64,000 bases of DNA from Arenicola marina (GCA_964019135.1 OZ025249.1:806001-870000), one strand, 5' to 3'. Positions 29,534 to 39,602 are shown, counted from the stretch's first letter. Numbers and translations are program-made. Notes: a model not told the origin generated them from the sequence alone.

Positions 29534-29554
29534 GGGGGGAGGGGGGGATGGGGG
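29534..29554 (+). other. G-quadruplex-prone G tract
   Basis: Runs of six, seven and five G are separated by A and AT. The seven-G run can split into two tracts, giving the four tracts needed for an intramolecular quadruplex on the plus strand. This is inferred from sequence only. Confidence 0.45.
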
Positions 29555-29680
29555 TCGGTGAGCTCAGTTGACCTAGGACTCACCCGTTAGGGGAGCACGC
29601 ACTCTCCCAGACCACAGCTACTGGCAAGGCGATGACAGAGTTAGTCTGGTCTGCGTCCTGTAAGGCGGTGTACACGCTGA

Positions 29681-29708
29681 GTGAGCCGACTTGTCTCTGG
29701 CGTGGGTG
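29681..29708 (+). repeat. Degenerate direct repeat, copy a
   Basis: The segment reads GTGAGCCGACTTGTCTCTGG then CGTGGGTG. It is repeated with a few changes at about 29,834-29,861 (GTGAGCGACTTGTCTCCAGC then GTGGGTGA), about 153 bp away. It may be the relic of a small tandem duplication. No function can be assigned. Confidence 0.5.
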
Positions 29709-29966
29709 GTTGTATTGTCTGGAGCGAGAGAAACTTTGCAGGAGTGCATGGGATTCGTCTGGAGTGTTTAGCAATGTCAGTTACTTACGTCTTGTCGTTG
29801 AATGGGTGGTAACGTGAGTGACAGGCCCGTGTCGTGAGCGACTTGTCTCCAGCGTGGGTGACACCGTGGGTGACATTAGGGGATATTTGGATATATCTCG
29901 AGTATCAACTCGCGACATGGGTCTAAATGGATCATCTAAGGATTAGTTGTGCGCAAGAGTCTTCAG

Positions 29967-30021
29967 TCTGCCCTGATCTCCGTCAATCCGAGACCGTTCG
30001 ACGCGCCCGGCGGAATAATGG
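29967..30021 (+). other. Possible 55-nt exon ending at the first GTAAGT of the 28-bp array
   Basis: A CTTCAG acceptor-like site at 29,961-29,966 precedes 55 nt with an open frame (SALISVNPRPFDAPGGIM), which ends at TGG|GTAAGT at 30,022. The GTAAGT donor is a full match to positions +1 to +6 of the animal consensus. The same frame is open back to about 29,943, where a TAA lies. There is no ATG, so it would be an internal exon. The acceptor's pyrimidine tract is weak and the peptide is not recognised. It could equally be chance sequence beside the array. Confidence 0.2.
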
Positions 30022-30668
30022 GTAAGTGTTACGTCCGTGTGAATAATGGGTAAGTGTTACGTTGGGGGAAATAATGGGTGTTAGGTCCGCGTGAATAATG
30101 GGTAAGTGTTACGTCGGAGGGAATAATAGGTAAGTGTTACGTCGGGGGAAATAATGGGTAAGTGTTACGTCGGGGGGAATAATAGGTAAGTGTTACGTCA
30201 GGAGGAATAATGGGTAAGTGTTACGTCGGGGGAAATAATGGGTAAGTGTTACGTTGGGGGGAATAATGGGTAAGTGTTACGTCCGTGTGAATAATGGGTA
30301 AGTGCTACGTCGGGGGAAATAGTGGGGAAGTGTTACGTCCGGCGGAATAGTGGGTAAGTGCATAATTCGTCCGTGTGAATAGTCGGTAGGAGTTACATCC
30401 GGGGGAATATTGGGTAAGTGTTACGTCAGGGGGAATAATAGGTAAGTGCTACGTCGGGGGAAATGATGGATAAGTGTTACGTCGGGGGGAATAATGGGTA
30501 AGTGTTACGTCGGGAGGAGTAATGGGTAAGTGTTACGTCAGGGACAATAGTGGGTAAGTGTTACGTTCGGGGGAAATAATGGGTAAGTGTTACGTCAGGG
30601 GGAATAGTGGGTAAGTGTTACGTCAAGGGAAATAATGGGTAAGTGTTACGTCCGGGGGAATAATGGGT
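30016..30668 (+). repeat. 28-bp minisatellite with a splice donor in most units (array 3)
   Basis: There are about 23 units with the core ATAATGGGTAAGTGTTACGT followed by (C/T)(C/G)GGGGGA. Most units contain GGGTAAGT, a consensus 5' splice donor. Units vary from about 24 to 29 bp, and the variable part is the G run. Some units read TTACGTCA, the complement of an ATF/CREB-type TGACGTAA site. The first unit joins non-repeated DNA and the last runs into the 39-bp array at GGGTAGTGACC. Confidence 0.95.
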
Positions 30669-32394
30669 AGTGACCGAGTGGTAGAATGCTCTATGGAGGC
30701 CGTCCGCAATGACCGACTGGTAGCGTGCTCTATGGAGGCCGTCCGCAGTGACCGAGTTTTAGAGTGCTCCTTGGGGGCCGTCCGCAGTGACCGAGTGGTA
30801 GAGTGCTATATGAAGCCCGTCCGTAGTGACCGCGTTTAAAGTGCTCCTTGGAGGCCGTCCGCAGTGACCGAGTGGTAGAGTGCTATATGGAGGCCGTCCG
30901 CAGTGACCGAGTTTTAAAGTGCTCCTTGGGGGCCGTCCGCAGTGACCGAGTGGTAGAGTGCTATAGGGAGGCCGTCCGCAGAGACCGAGTTTTAGAGTGC
31001 TCTTCGGGGGCCGTCCGCAGTGACCGAGCGGTAGGGTGCTCTGTAGAGGCTGTCCTCAGTGGCCGAGTTGTAGAGGGCTATATGGAGGCCGTCCACAGTG
31101 ACCGAGTGGTAGAGTGCTATATGGAGGCCGTCCGCAGTGACCGAGTTTTAAAGTGCTCCTTGGGGGCCGTCCGCAGTGACCGAGTGGTAGAGTGCTATAG
31201 GGAGGCCGTCCGCAGAGACCGAGTTTTAGAGTGCTCTTCGGGGGCCGTCCGCAGTGACCGAGCGGTAGGGTGCTCTGTAGAGGCTGTCCTCAGTGACCGA
31301 GTGGTAGAGTGCTCTATGGGGGCCGTCCGCAGTGACCGAGCGGTAGATTGCTCTATGGGGGCCGTCCGCAGTGACCTAGTGGTAGTTCTATAGAGGCCGT
31401 CCGCAGAGACCGAGTGGTAGAGTGCTCTATAGAGGCCGTCCGCAGTGACCGAGTGGTAGAGTGCTCTATGGGGGCCGTCCGCAGTGACCGAGCGGTAGAT
31501 TGCTCTATGGGGGCCGTCCGCAGTGACCTAGTGGTAGTTCTATAGAGGCCGTCCGCAGTGACCGAGTAATAGAGTGCTCTATGGGGGCCGTCCGCAGTGA
31601 CCGAGTGGTAGAGTGCTCTATGGAGGCCGTCCGCAGTGACCGAGTGGTAGAGTGCTCTATGAAGGCCGTCCGCAGTGACCGAGTGGTAGAGTGCTCTATT
31701 GAGGCCGTCCGTAGTGACTGAGTGGTAGAGTGCTTTATGGAGGCCGTCCGCAGTGACCGAGTGGTAGAGTGCTCTATGGAGGCCGTCCGTAGTGACTGAG
31801 TGGTAGAGTGCTTTATGGAGGCCGTCCGGAGTGACTTAAGTGGTAGAGTGCTCTATGAAGGCCGTCCGCAGTGACCGAGTGGTAGAGTGCTTTATGGAGG
31901 CCGTCCGGAGTGACCGAGTGGTAGTGTGCTCTATGGGGGCCGTCCGCAGTGACCGAGTGGTAGAGTGCTCTATGGGGGCCGTCCGCACTGACCGAGTGGT
32001 AGAGTGCTTTATGGAGGCCGTCCGGAGTGACCGAGTGGTAGAGTGCTCTATGGGGGCCGTCCGCAGTGACCGAGTGGTAGAGTGCTTTATGGGGGCCGTC
32101 CGCAGTGACCGAGTGGTAGAGTGCTCTATGGAGGCCCTCCGGAGTGACCTAGTGGTAGAGTGCTCTATGGGGGCCGTCCGCAGTGACCGAGTGGTAGAGT
32201 GCTTTATGGGGGCCGTCCGCAGTGACCGAGTGGTAGAGTGCTCTATGGAGGCCGTCCGCAGTGGCCTAGTGGTAGGTCTCTGGAGGCCGTCCGCAGTGAC
32301 CGAGTGGTAGAGTGCTCTATGGGGGCCGTCCGCAGTGACCGAGTGGTAGGTCTATGGAGGCCGTCCGCAGTGACCGTGTGGTAGGTCCATGGAG
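30669..32394 (+). repeat. 39-bp minisatellite (array 4), about 44 units
   Basis: The unit contains AGTGACCGAGTGGTAGAGTG, CTCTATGG(A/G)G and GCCGTCCGC. The period of 39 is 13 codons, which explains plus-strand open frames with a SDRVVECSMEAVR-like repeat. These frames break where units are shortened, for example GTGGTAGTTCTATAG near 31,380 and 31,535. Two higher-order copies of six units (234 bp) start near 30,886 and 31,120, and a 152-bp repeat links about 31,341 to 31,493. Confidence 0.95.
30886..31290 (+). repeat. 234-bp higher-order duplication (six 39-bp units)
   Basis: The series ATATGGAGG, GTTTTAAAGTGCTCC, GTGCTATAGGGAGG, GAGTTTTAGAGTGCTCTTC and GAGCGGTAGGGTGC occurs twice in the same order, 234 bp apart (exactly six units). 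The second copy at 31,120 is nearly identical, so the block duplicated recently. Confidence 0.85.
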
Positions 32395-32925
32395 GCCGTA
32401 CAGGTAGGCCCGTACATGTAGGCCCGTACAGGGAGGGCCGTGCAGATAGGCCCGTACAGATAGGCCCGTACAGGTAGGCCCGTATAGGCAGGCCCGTATA
32501 GGTAGGCCGTACAGAAAGCCCCGTACTTGCAGGCCCGTACAGGTAGGGCCGTGCAGATAGGCTCGTACAGAAAGCCCAGTACAGATAGGCCCGTACGGGT
32601 AGGCCCGTATAGGTAGGCCATACAGAAAGCCCCGTACAGAAAGCCCCGTACAGAAAGCCCCGTACAGATAGGGCCGTGCAGATAGGCCCGTACAGGTAGG
32701 GCCATACAGGTAGGCCCGTATAGGTAGGCCGTACAGAAAGCCCCGTACAGAAAGCCCCGTACAGATAGGGCCGTGCAGATAGGGCCGTAGAGTTAGGCCC
32801 GTACAGGTAGGGCCATACAGGTAGGGCCATACAGGTAGGCCCGTATAGGTAGGCCGTACAGAAAGCCCCGTACAGAAAGCCCCGTACAGATAGGGCCGTG
32901 CAGATAGGCCCGTAGAGTTAGACCC
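32395..32925. repeat. 14-bp minisatellite (array 5)
   Basis: The units are variants of GCCCGTACAG(G/A)TAG, interleaved with CCCCGTACAGAAAG, GGGCCGTGCAGATAG and GGGCCATACAGG types. At the junction with the previous array (GGAGGCCGTCCGC to GGAGGCCGTACAGG) the two units share GGAGGCCGT, so this array may have been seeded from the last 39-bp unit. A block of about 125 bp is duplicated (from about 32,699 and about 32,824). Open frames on the minus strand are by-products. Confidence 0.93.
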
Positions 32926-33784
32926 CTAGGGATGGGTGTGGATGTCTAGGGTCGTGCCAGGCACTATCAGCCCTGCCCTTCCTACATACTTCCTACACTC
33001 CGTCGCTCCTCACCTCTCTTACTCTTCTCAATACTGTCTGCGCTCTCAGACCTTGACACGTCAGTCTGTATTTTGATTTTCCGCCGATGTGCTGCAGCTT
33101 TCAGTTATCCTGGCCATTCGGCCCCAATTGATGGAGGACCACAGAAAGCGTCCGCCGTGACAGCCCGTTTATAATATATTTAACACTAAGGTGCTATAAG
33201 GAGTGATACTATCCGAGGTGGTAAAGTATCAAATAGCCTTACCTACTATATAGGGATATATTACAGATTGTAGGGATATATTAAAAATTGTGCAAACTGC
33301 ACGCTTGGCGCGGAAACAACCCTGGTTGTCTGGCTGGTTCCCTGACAGAAGGAGTTCTTCATTGAAGGTATGCGGCGTGGGAACAGAAGCCGCCCAGTGG
33401 CTTATACGTGGGGCCAACATTCCTCGCGCGGTGTTACGTCGTATTAGTATAGATTATGAAAAACTCACCTCACTTCGAGCTTGAAACAGGTTCATCACTC
33501 TTTTTGTGTGCCTACGGTGTCTCTACAGTCCTCACCTTTCCGGTGTTTATTGATTGCACAAATAGAAGCGCAGAGAAAGATGTTTATGCCTGTCAATGCC
33601 GATCAGTGTCGAATTATCCCAGCCGGCTATTCCTCGCATAAACAACCTTGAGAAACAGTTACAAATGGTTGTGGCGAATTGACAAAACAAAGACTTTTTG
33701 TGTACAACACTGCGGTGATTTATACCAACCTCATCGTTCTCGTAGCTGGTATGGCGGTTAGGGCGGTTAGGGGGGCTCGTGCCT
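32926..33784. other. Single-copy segment, partly AT-rich
   Basis: Nothing is recognised as a gene. From 33,160 to 33,290 it is AT-rich, with TATAATATATTTAA and two ATAGGGATATATTA-like stretches about 25 bp apart. It then becomes mixed in composition. Two or three open frames of about 60 codons have no detectable similarity. Close to the right end it reads GGCGGTTAGGGCGGTTAGGG before the 20-bp array begins. Confidence 0.55.
33758..33772 (+). repeat. Two TTAGGG motifs at an array edge
   Basis: TTAGGG occurs at 33,758 and 33,767, separated by CGG. It resembles the animal telomere repeat but consists of only two interrupted hexamers, so chance is a good explanation. Confidence 0.3.
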
Positions 33785-36700
33785 GGCTTGTAGGGGTAGT
33801 GATTGGCTTGTAGGGGTAGTGATTGGCTAGTAAGGGTAGTGATTGGCTAGCAGGGGTAGTGATTGGCTTGTAGGGGTAGTGATTGGCTAGTAAGGGTAGT
33901 GATTGGCTAGTAGGGGTAGTGATTGGCTAGTAAGGGTAGTGATTGGCTTGTAGGGATAGTGATTGGCTTGTAGGGGTAGTGATTGGCTAGTAAGGGTAGT
34001 GATTGGCTAGCAGGGGTAGTGATTGGCGTGTAGGGGTAGTGATTGGCTAGTAAGGGTAGTGATTGGCTAGTAGGGGTAGTGATTGGCTAGTAAGGGTAGT
34101 GATTGGCTAGCAGGGGTAGTGATTGGCGTGTAGGGGTAGTGATTGGCTAGTAAGGGTAGTGATTGGCTAGTAGGGGTAGTGATTGGCTAGTAAGGGTAGT
34201 GATTGGTTGTAGGGGTAGTGATTGGCTAGTAAGGGTAGTGATTGGCTAGCAGGGGTAGTGATTGGCTTGTAGGGGTAGTGATTGGCTAGTAAGGGTAGTG
34301 ATTGGCTAATAAGGGTAGTGCTTGGCTAGTAGGGGCAGTGATTGACTAGTAAGGGTAGTGATTGCCTAGCAGGGGTAGTGATTGGCTTGTAGGGGTAGTG
34401 ATTGGCTAGTAAGGGCTGTGATTGGCTAGTAGGGGTAGTGATTGGCTAGTAGGGGTAGTGATTGGCTAGTAAGGGTAGTGATTGCCTAGCAGGGGTAGTG
34501 ATTGGCTTGTAGGGGTAGTGATTGGCTTGTAGGGGTAGTGATTGGCTAGTAAGGGTAGCGATTGGCTAGTAAGGATAGTGATTGGCTAGCTGGGGTAGTG
34601 ATTGGCTTGTAGGGGTAATGATTGGCTAGTAAGGGTAGTGATTGGCTAGTAGGGGTAGTGATTGGCTAGTAAGGGTAGTGATTGCCTAGCAGGGGTAGTG
34701 ATTGGCTTGTAGGGGTAGTGATTGGCTGGTAGGGGTGGTGATTTCGCTAGTAAGGGTAGTGATTGGCTAGTAAGGGTAGTGATTGCCTAGCAGGGGTAGT
34801 GATTGGCTTGTAGGGGTAGTGATTGGCTAGTAAGAGTAGTGATTGGCTAGTAGGGATAGTGATTGGCTAGTAGGGGTAGTGATTGGCTAGTAAGGGTAGT
34901 GATTGCCTAGCAGGGGTAGTGATTGGCTTGTAGGGGTAGTGATTGGCGTGTAGGGGTAGTGATTGGTTAGTAAGGGTAGTGATTGGCTAGTGAGGGTAGT
35001 GATTGGCTAGCAGGGTTAGTGATTGGCGTGTAGGGGTAGTGATTGGCTAGTAAGGGTAGTGTTTGGCTAGTAGGGGTAGTGATTGGCTAGTAAGGGCAGT
35101 GATTGCCTAGCAGGGGTAGTGATTGGCTTGTAGGGGTAGTGATTGGCTTGTTGGGGTAGTGATTGGCTAGTAAGGGTAGTGATTGGCTAGTAGGGGTAGT
35201 GATTGGCTAGTAAGGGCAGTGATTGCCTAGCAGGGGTAGTGATTGGCTTGTAGGGGTAGTGATTGGCTTGTTGGCGTAGTGATTGACTAGTAAAAGTAGT
35301 GATTGGCTAGTAAGGGTAGTGATTGGCTAGTGAGGGTAGTGATTGGCTAGCAGGGGTAGTGATTGGCGTGTAGGGGTAGTGATTGGCTAGTGAGGGTAGT
35401 GATTGGCTAGTAGGGGTAGTGATTGGCTAGTAAGGGTAGTGATTGCCTAGCAGGGGTAGTGATTGGCTTGTAGGGGTAGTGATTGGCTTGTAGGGGTAGT
35501 AATTGGCTAGTAAGGGTAGTGATTGGCTAGTGAGGGTAGTGATTGGCTAGCAGGGGTAGTGATTGGCGTGTAGGGGTAGTGATTGGCTAGTAAGGGTAGT
35601 GTTTAGCTAGTAGTGGTAGTGATTGGCAAGTAAGGGTAGAGATTGCCCAGCAGGGGTAGTGATTGGCTTGTAGGGGTAGTGATTTGCTAGTAAGGGTAGT
35701 GATTGGCTAGTAGGGGTAGTGATTGGCTAGTAGGGGTAGTGATTGGCTAGTAAGGGTAGTGTTTGGCTAGTAGTGGTAGTGATTGGCTAGTAAGGGTAGT
35801 GATTGGCATGTAGGGGTAGTGATTGCCTAGTGAGGGTAGTGATTGGCTAGTAGGGGTAGTGATTGGCTAGTAAGGGTAGTGATTGGCTAGTAGTGGTAGT
35901 GATTGGCTAGTAAGGGTAGTGATTGGCTAGTAAAAGTAGTGATTGGCTAGTAAGGGTAGTGATTGGCTAGTAGGGGTAGTGATTGGCTAGTAAGGGTAGT
36001 GATTGGCTAGTGAGGGTAGTGATTGGCTAGTAGGGGTAGTGATTGGCTAGTAAGGGTAGTGATTGGCTAGTAAGGGTAGTGATTGGCTAGTAAAAGTAGT
36101 GATTGGCTAGTAAGGGTAGTGATTGGCTAGTAGGGGTAGTGATTGGCTAGTAAGGGTAGTGATTGGCTAGTAGGGGCAGTGATTGGCTAGTAAGGGTAGC
36201 GATTGGCTAGTAAGGATAGTGATTGGCTAGTAGAGGTAGTGATTGGCTAGTAAGGGTAGTGATTGGCTAGTGAGGGTAGTGATTGGCTAGTAGGGGTAGT
36301 GATTGGCTAGTAAGGGTAGTGATTGGCTAGTAAGGGTAGTGATTGGCTAGTAAAAGTAGTGATTGGCTAGTAAGGGTAGTGATTGGCTAGTAGGGGTAGT
36401 GATTGGCTAGTAAGGGTAGTGATTGGCTAGTAGGGGCAGTGATTGGCTAGTAAGGGTAGCGATTGGCTAGTAAGGATAGTGATTGGCTAGCAGGGGTAGT
36501 GATTGGCTTGTAGGGGTAATGATTGGCTAGTGAGGGTAGTGATTGGCTAGTAGGGGTAGTGATTGGCTAGTAAGGGTAGTGATTGGCTAGTAAGGGTAGT
36601 GATTGGCTAGTAAAAGTAGTGATTGGCTAGTAAGGGTAGTGATTGGCTAGTAGGGGTAGTGATTGGCTAGTAAGGGTAGTGATTGGCTAGTAGGGGCAGT

Positions 36701-38754
36701 GATTGACTAGTAAGGGTAGCGATTGGCTAGTAAGGATAGTGATTGGCTAGCAGGGGTAGTGATTGGCTTGTAGGGGTAATGATTGGCTAGTAAGGGTAGT
36801 GATTGGCTAGTAGGGGTAGTGATTGGCTAGTAAGGGTAGTGATTGCCTAGCAGGGGTAGTGATTGGCTTGTAGGGGTAGTGATTGGCTGGTAGGGGTGGT
36901 GATTTCGCTAGTAGGGGTAGTGATTGGCTAGTAAGGGTAGTGATTGCCTAGCAGGGGTAGTGATTGGCTTGTAGGGGTAGTGATTGGCTTGTTGGCGTAG
37001 TGATTGACTAGTAAAAGTAGTGATTGGCTAGTAAGGGTAGTGATTGGCTAGTGAGGGTAGTGATTGGCTAGCAGGGGTAGTGATTGGCTTGTAGGGGTAG
37101 TGATTGGCTTGTAGGGGTAGTGATTGGCTAGTAAGGGTAGTGATTGGCTAGTGAGGGTAGTGATTGGCTGGCAGGGGTAGTGATTGGCGTGTAGGGGTAG
37201 TGATTGGCTAGTAAGGGTAGTGTTTGGCTAGTAGTGGTAGTGATTGGCTAGTAAGGGTAGTGATTGCCTAGCAGGGGTAGTGATTGGCTTGTAGGGGTAG
37301 TGATTGGCTAGTAAGGGTAGTGATTGGCTAGTAAAAGTAGTGATTGGCTAGTAAGGGTAGTGATTGGCTAGTAGGGGTAGTGATTGGCTAGTAAGGGTAG
37401 TGATTGGCTAGTAAAAGTAGTGATTGCCTAGTAAGGGGAGTGATTGGCTAGTAGGGGCAGTGATTGGCTAGTAAGGGTAGTGATTGGCTAGTAGGGGTAG
37501 TGATTGGCTTGTATGGGTAGTGATTGGCTAGTAGGGGCAGTGATTGGCTAGTAGGGGTAGTGATTGGCTAGCAGGGGTAGTGATTGGCTAGTAAGGGTAG
37601 TGGTTGGCTAGTAGGGGTAGTGATTGAGTAGTAGGGGTAGTGATTGGCTAGTAAGGGTAGTGGTTGGCTAGCAGGGGTAGTGATTGGCTTGTAGAGGTAA
37701 TGATTGGCTAGTAAGGATAGTGATTGGCTAGCAGGGGCAGTGGTTGGCTAGTAGGTGTAGTGATTGGCTAGTAGGGGTAGTGATTGGCTAGTAAGGGTAG
37801 TGATTGGCTAGTAGGGGTAGTGATTGGCTTGTAAGGGTAGTGATTGGCTTGTAGGGGTAGTGATTGACTAGTAAGGGTAGTGATTGGCTAGTAGGGGCAG
37901 TGGTTGACTAGTAGGAGCAGTGACTGGCAAGCAGGGGTAGTGATTGGCTAGTAAGGGTAGTGATTGGCCATTAGGGGCAGTGATTGTCTAGAAAGGGCAG
38001 TGATTGGCTAGTAAGCGTAGTGATTGGCTAGTAAGGGTAGTGATTGGCTAGTAGGGGCAGTGATTGGCTAGTAGTGGTAGTGACTGGCTAGTAGGGGCAG
38101 TGACTGGCTAGCAGGGGTAGTGATTGGCTAGTAGGGGCAGTGATTGGCTAGTAGAGGTAGTAGTTTGCCAGTAGGGGCAGTGATTGGCTAGTAGGGGTAG
38201 CGATTGGCTAGTAGGGGTAGTGATTGGCTAGTAGTGGTAGTTATTGGCTAGTATAGGCAGTGGTTGGTTAGTAGTAGCTAGTATAGGCAGTGGTTGGTGA
38301 GTAGTGGTAGTGATTGGTTAGTAGTGATAGTGATTGGCTAGTAGGGATAGTGATTGGCTGGTAAGGGTAGTAATTGGCTAGTAGGGGTAGTGATTGGTTA
38401 GTAGTGGTAGTGATTGGCCAGTAGGGGCAGTGATTGGCTAATAGTGGCACGGATTGGCTAGTAGTGGTAGTCATTGGATAGTAGGGGCAGTGATTGGCTA
38501 GTAGTGGTAGTGATTGGCTAGTAAGCGCTGTGGTTGGCTAGTATGGGTAGTGGTTGGCTAGTAGTGATAGTGATTGGCTAGTAGGGATAGTGATTGGCTA
38601 ATAGTGGCAGGGATTGGCTAGTGATTGGTAGTGATTGGCTAGTAAGGGCTGTGGTTGGCTAGTAGGGATAGTGATTGGCTAGTAGTGGTAGTGATTGGCT
38701 AGTAGGGTAGTGATTGGCTAGTAGCGGCAATGATTGGCTAGTAGGGGTAGTGAT
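33785..38754 (+). repeat. 20-bp minisatellite with CCAAT-box core (array 6), about 248 units
   Basis: The unit is GGGGTAGTGATTGGCTAGTA, with variants in the first bases (AAGGGTAG, AGGGGCAG, AAAAGTAG, AGTGGTAG) and in CTAG/CTTG/CGTG. Length is strictly 20 bp for most of its 5 kb, becoming more variable after 37,500. Stops in all plus frames exclude coding. The minus-strand AGCCAATCAC fits the NF-Y consensus RRCCAATSRS, so the array is a regular ladder of such sites. Confidence 0.97.
36091..36870 (+). repeat. 260-bp (13-unit) higher-order repeat in the 20-bp array
   Basis: The rare TAAAAGTAGT unit recurs at 36,091, 36,351 and 36,611, each 260 bp apart, followed by the same order of variants (including AGGGGCAG, then AAGGGTAGC, then AAGGATAG). 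A related copy of the marker lies at 35,931. This shows block duplication of whole 13-unit groups. Confidence 0.88.
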
Positions 38755-39334
38755 TGTTGATTGAATCGGGAAATCGTCAAATTAGTATCATGTATCAGGG
38801 TCAGACATTAACCTTGGATGGCGCCTGTCCTGTCGGGCACGCGGTGTTAAGATTGACCTGCCCCCCTGAAAATTTACCTGTCCTATCAAATTGTGATACA
38901 AGAACCTTGAAACAACTAATACACAATTTATTTACAAGGTCAAGGTCAATTTTGACGACTCTGCAATGTCATTTTCCGAAAAGTGAGCGCCTATGACTGA
39001 GCACACAGTTTTCCGAAATTATATTGTCGGGGAAAAAAACGAAAGCTACCATGCAGTTATTGTTCACATTGATCAGTGCCTGCACGTTGTTTGCTCAGTG
39101 TAACTGCTCAGCATTGCTGAATAGCGAGAGATCGCAGTCTAAATCTTCACCTGCCCCGTCGGGCGGCATACAACCAGCATTCTGACCTGTCCGGACCTGT
39201 AATTCAACTGTCCCGGGCAGTCGGGCAGTCGGTTATGTCTCTCCCGGTGTATCCGCCCTTTCATTTGTATGCGGGGAGTTCTCCTTTCAATTCATCGTGA
39301 TCTGGGAACACGACCCCCCACACACACTCGCACA
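38755..39334. other. Single-copy segment between arrays
   Basis: It holds a small ORF (39,051-39,185) and two degenerate direct copies of a motif with CCTGTCC(T/C)GTCGGGC and (T/C)TGACCTG(C/T)CC, one near 38,826-38,887 and one near 39,150-39,217. AGGTCAAGGTCA at 38,937-38,948 contains TCAAGGTCA, the monomer site type bound by ERR and Ftz-F1/SF-1 receptors. A plus-strand frame at 38,754-38,996 is not recognised and starts inside the array edge. Confidence 0.5.
39051..39185 (+). CDS. Possible 44-residue secreted peptide or first exon
   Basis: The ATG has A at -3 (GCTACCATGC), and the frame runs 44 codons to TGA at 39,183. The first residues, MQLLFTLISACTLFAQC, form a short hydrophobic run like a signal peptide with a possible cleavage after AQC. 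The rest is Ser/Pro-rich and ends IQPAF. It is not recognised as any family. It lies between two arrays, and no polyadenylation signal or splice donor is obvious, though the frame could continue into an exon elsewhere. Part of its 3' half overlaps the second CCTGCCCCGTCGGGC repeat, which weakens the case. Chance or a broken exon are alternatives. Confidence 0.2.
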   Translation: MQLLFTLISACTLFAQCNCSALLNSERSQSKSSPAPSGGIQPAF

Positions 39335-39556
39335 CACTTATAACACCCAACGACCAATCAAAATGTTCGGTTCATCGTCAATAATGTTATAACACCCATC
39401 GACCAATCAGAATGGTTGGGGCATCGTCATTAGTGTTATACCACTCATCGGCCAATCGGAAGGTTCGGTTCATCGTCATTAATATTATAACACCCATCGG
39501 TCAATCAGAAGGTTCAGGACATCGCTATTAATGTTTTAACACCCATCGACCAACGC
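39335..39556 (+). repeat. 49-bp minisatellite, about 4.5 units (array 7)
   Basis: The unit contains CGACCAATCAGAA, GGTTCGGTTCATCGTCA and TTAATGTTATAACACCCAT. Four full units of exactly 49 bp are followed by a fragment (CGACCAACGCCC). Units differ by 10-20%, so it is older than its neighbours. Units 1 and 2 carry GACCAATCA, an NF-Y-type CCAAT box, opposite in strand to the boxes in the 20-bp array. Confidence 0.92.
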
Positions 39557-39602
39557 CCTTCAACGTCTCCTTTAACGTCTTCGGTCTGCTTGGCCTCCTC
39601 AG

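Larger units (their letters stand above)
28923..30015. other. Single-copy segment between arrays
   Basis: No known gene recognised. The first 170 bp (28,923-29,090) lie in a minus-strand open frame of about 57 codons that runs on into array 2, and the peptide matches nothing I know. From 29,220 to 29,550 the DNA is C-rich on the plus strand, then G-rich. A proline-rich plus-strand frame at 29,175-29,459 starts only with TTG and looks accidental. From 29,640 to 29,880 there are scattered GTGAGTGAC/GTGGGTGAC motifs. The right end may be an exon. Confidence 0.6.

Noticed and set aside
30848-31393. 181-codon SDRVVEC repeat protein
   Set aside because: 39-bp period without stops; no start context, no known domain, frame lost at shortened units.
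33758-33772. Interstitial telomere repeat
   Set aside because: Only two TTAGGG hexamers, interrupted by CGG; too short to claim.
33785-38754. GTAAGG in the 20-bp array as a third splice-donor array
   Set aside because: The preceding base is A rather than G, +6 is G, many units read GTAGGG instead, and no exon-like sequence precedes the array.
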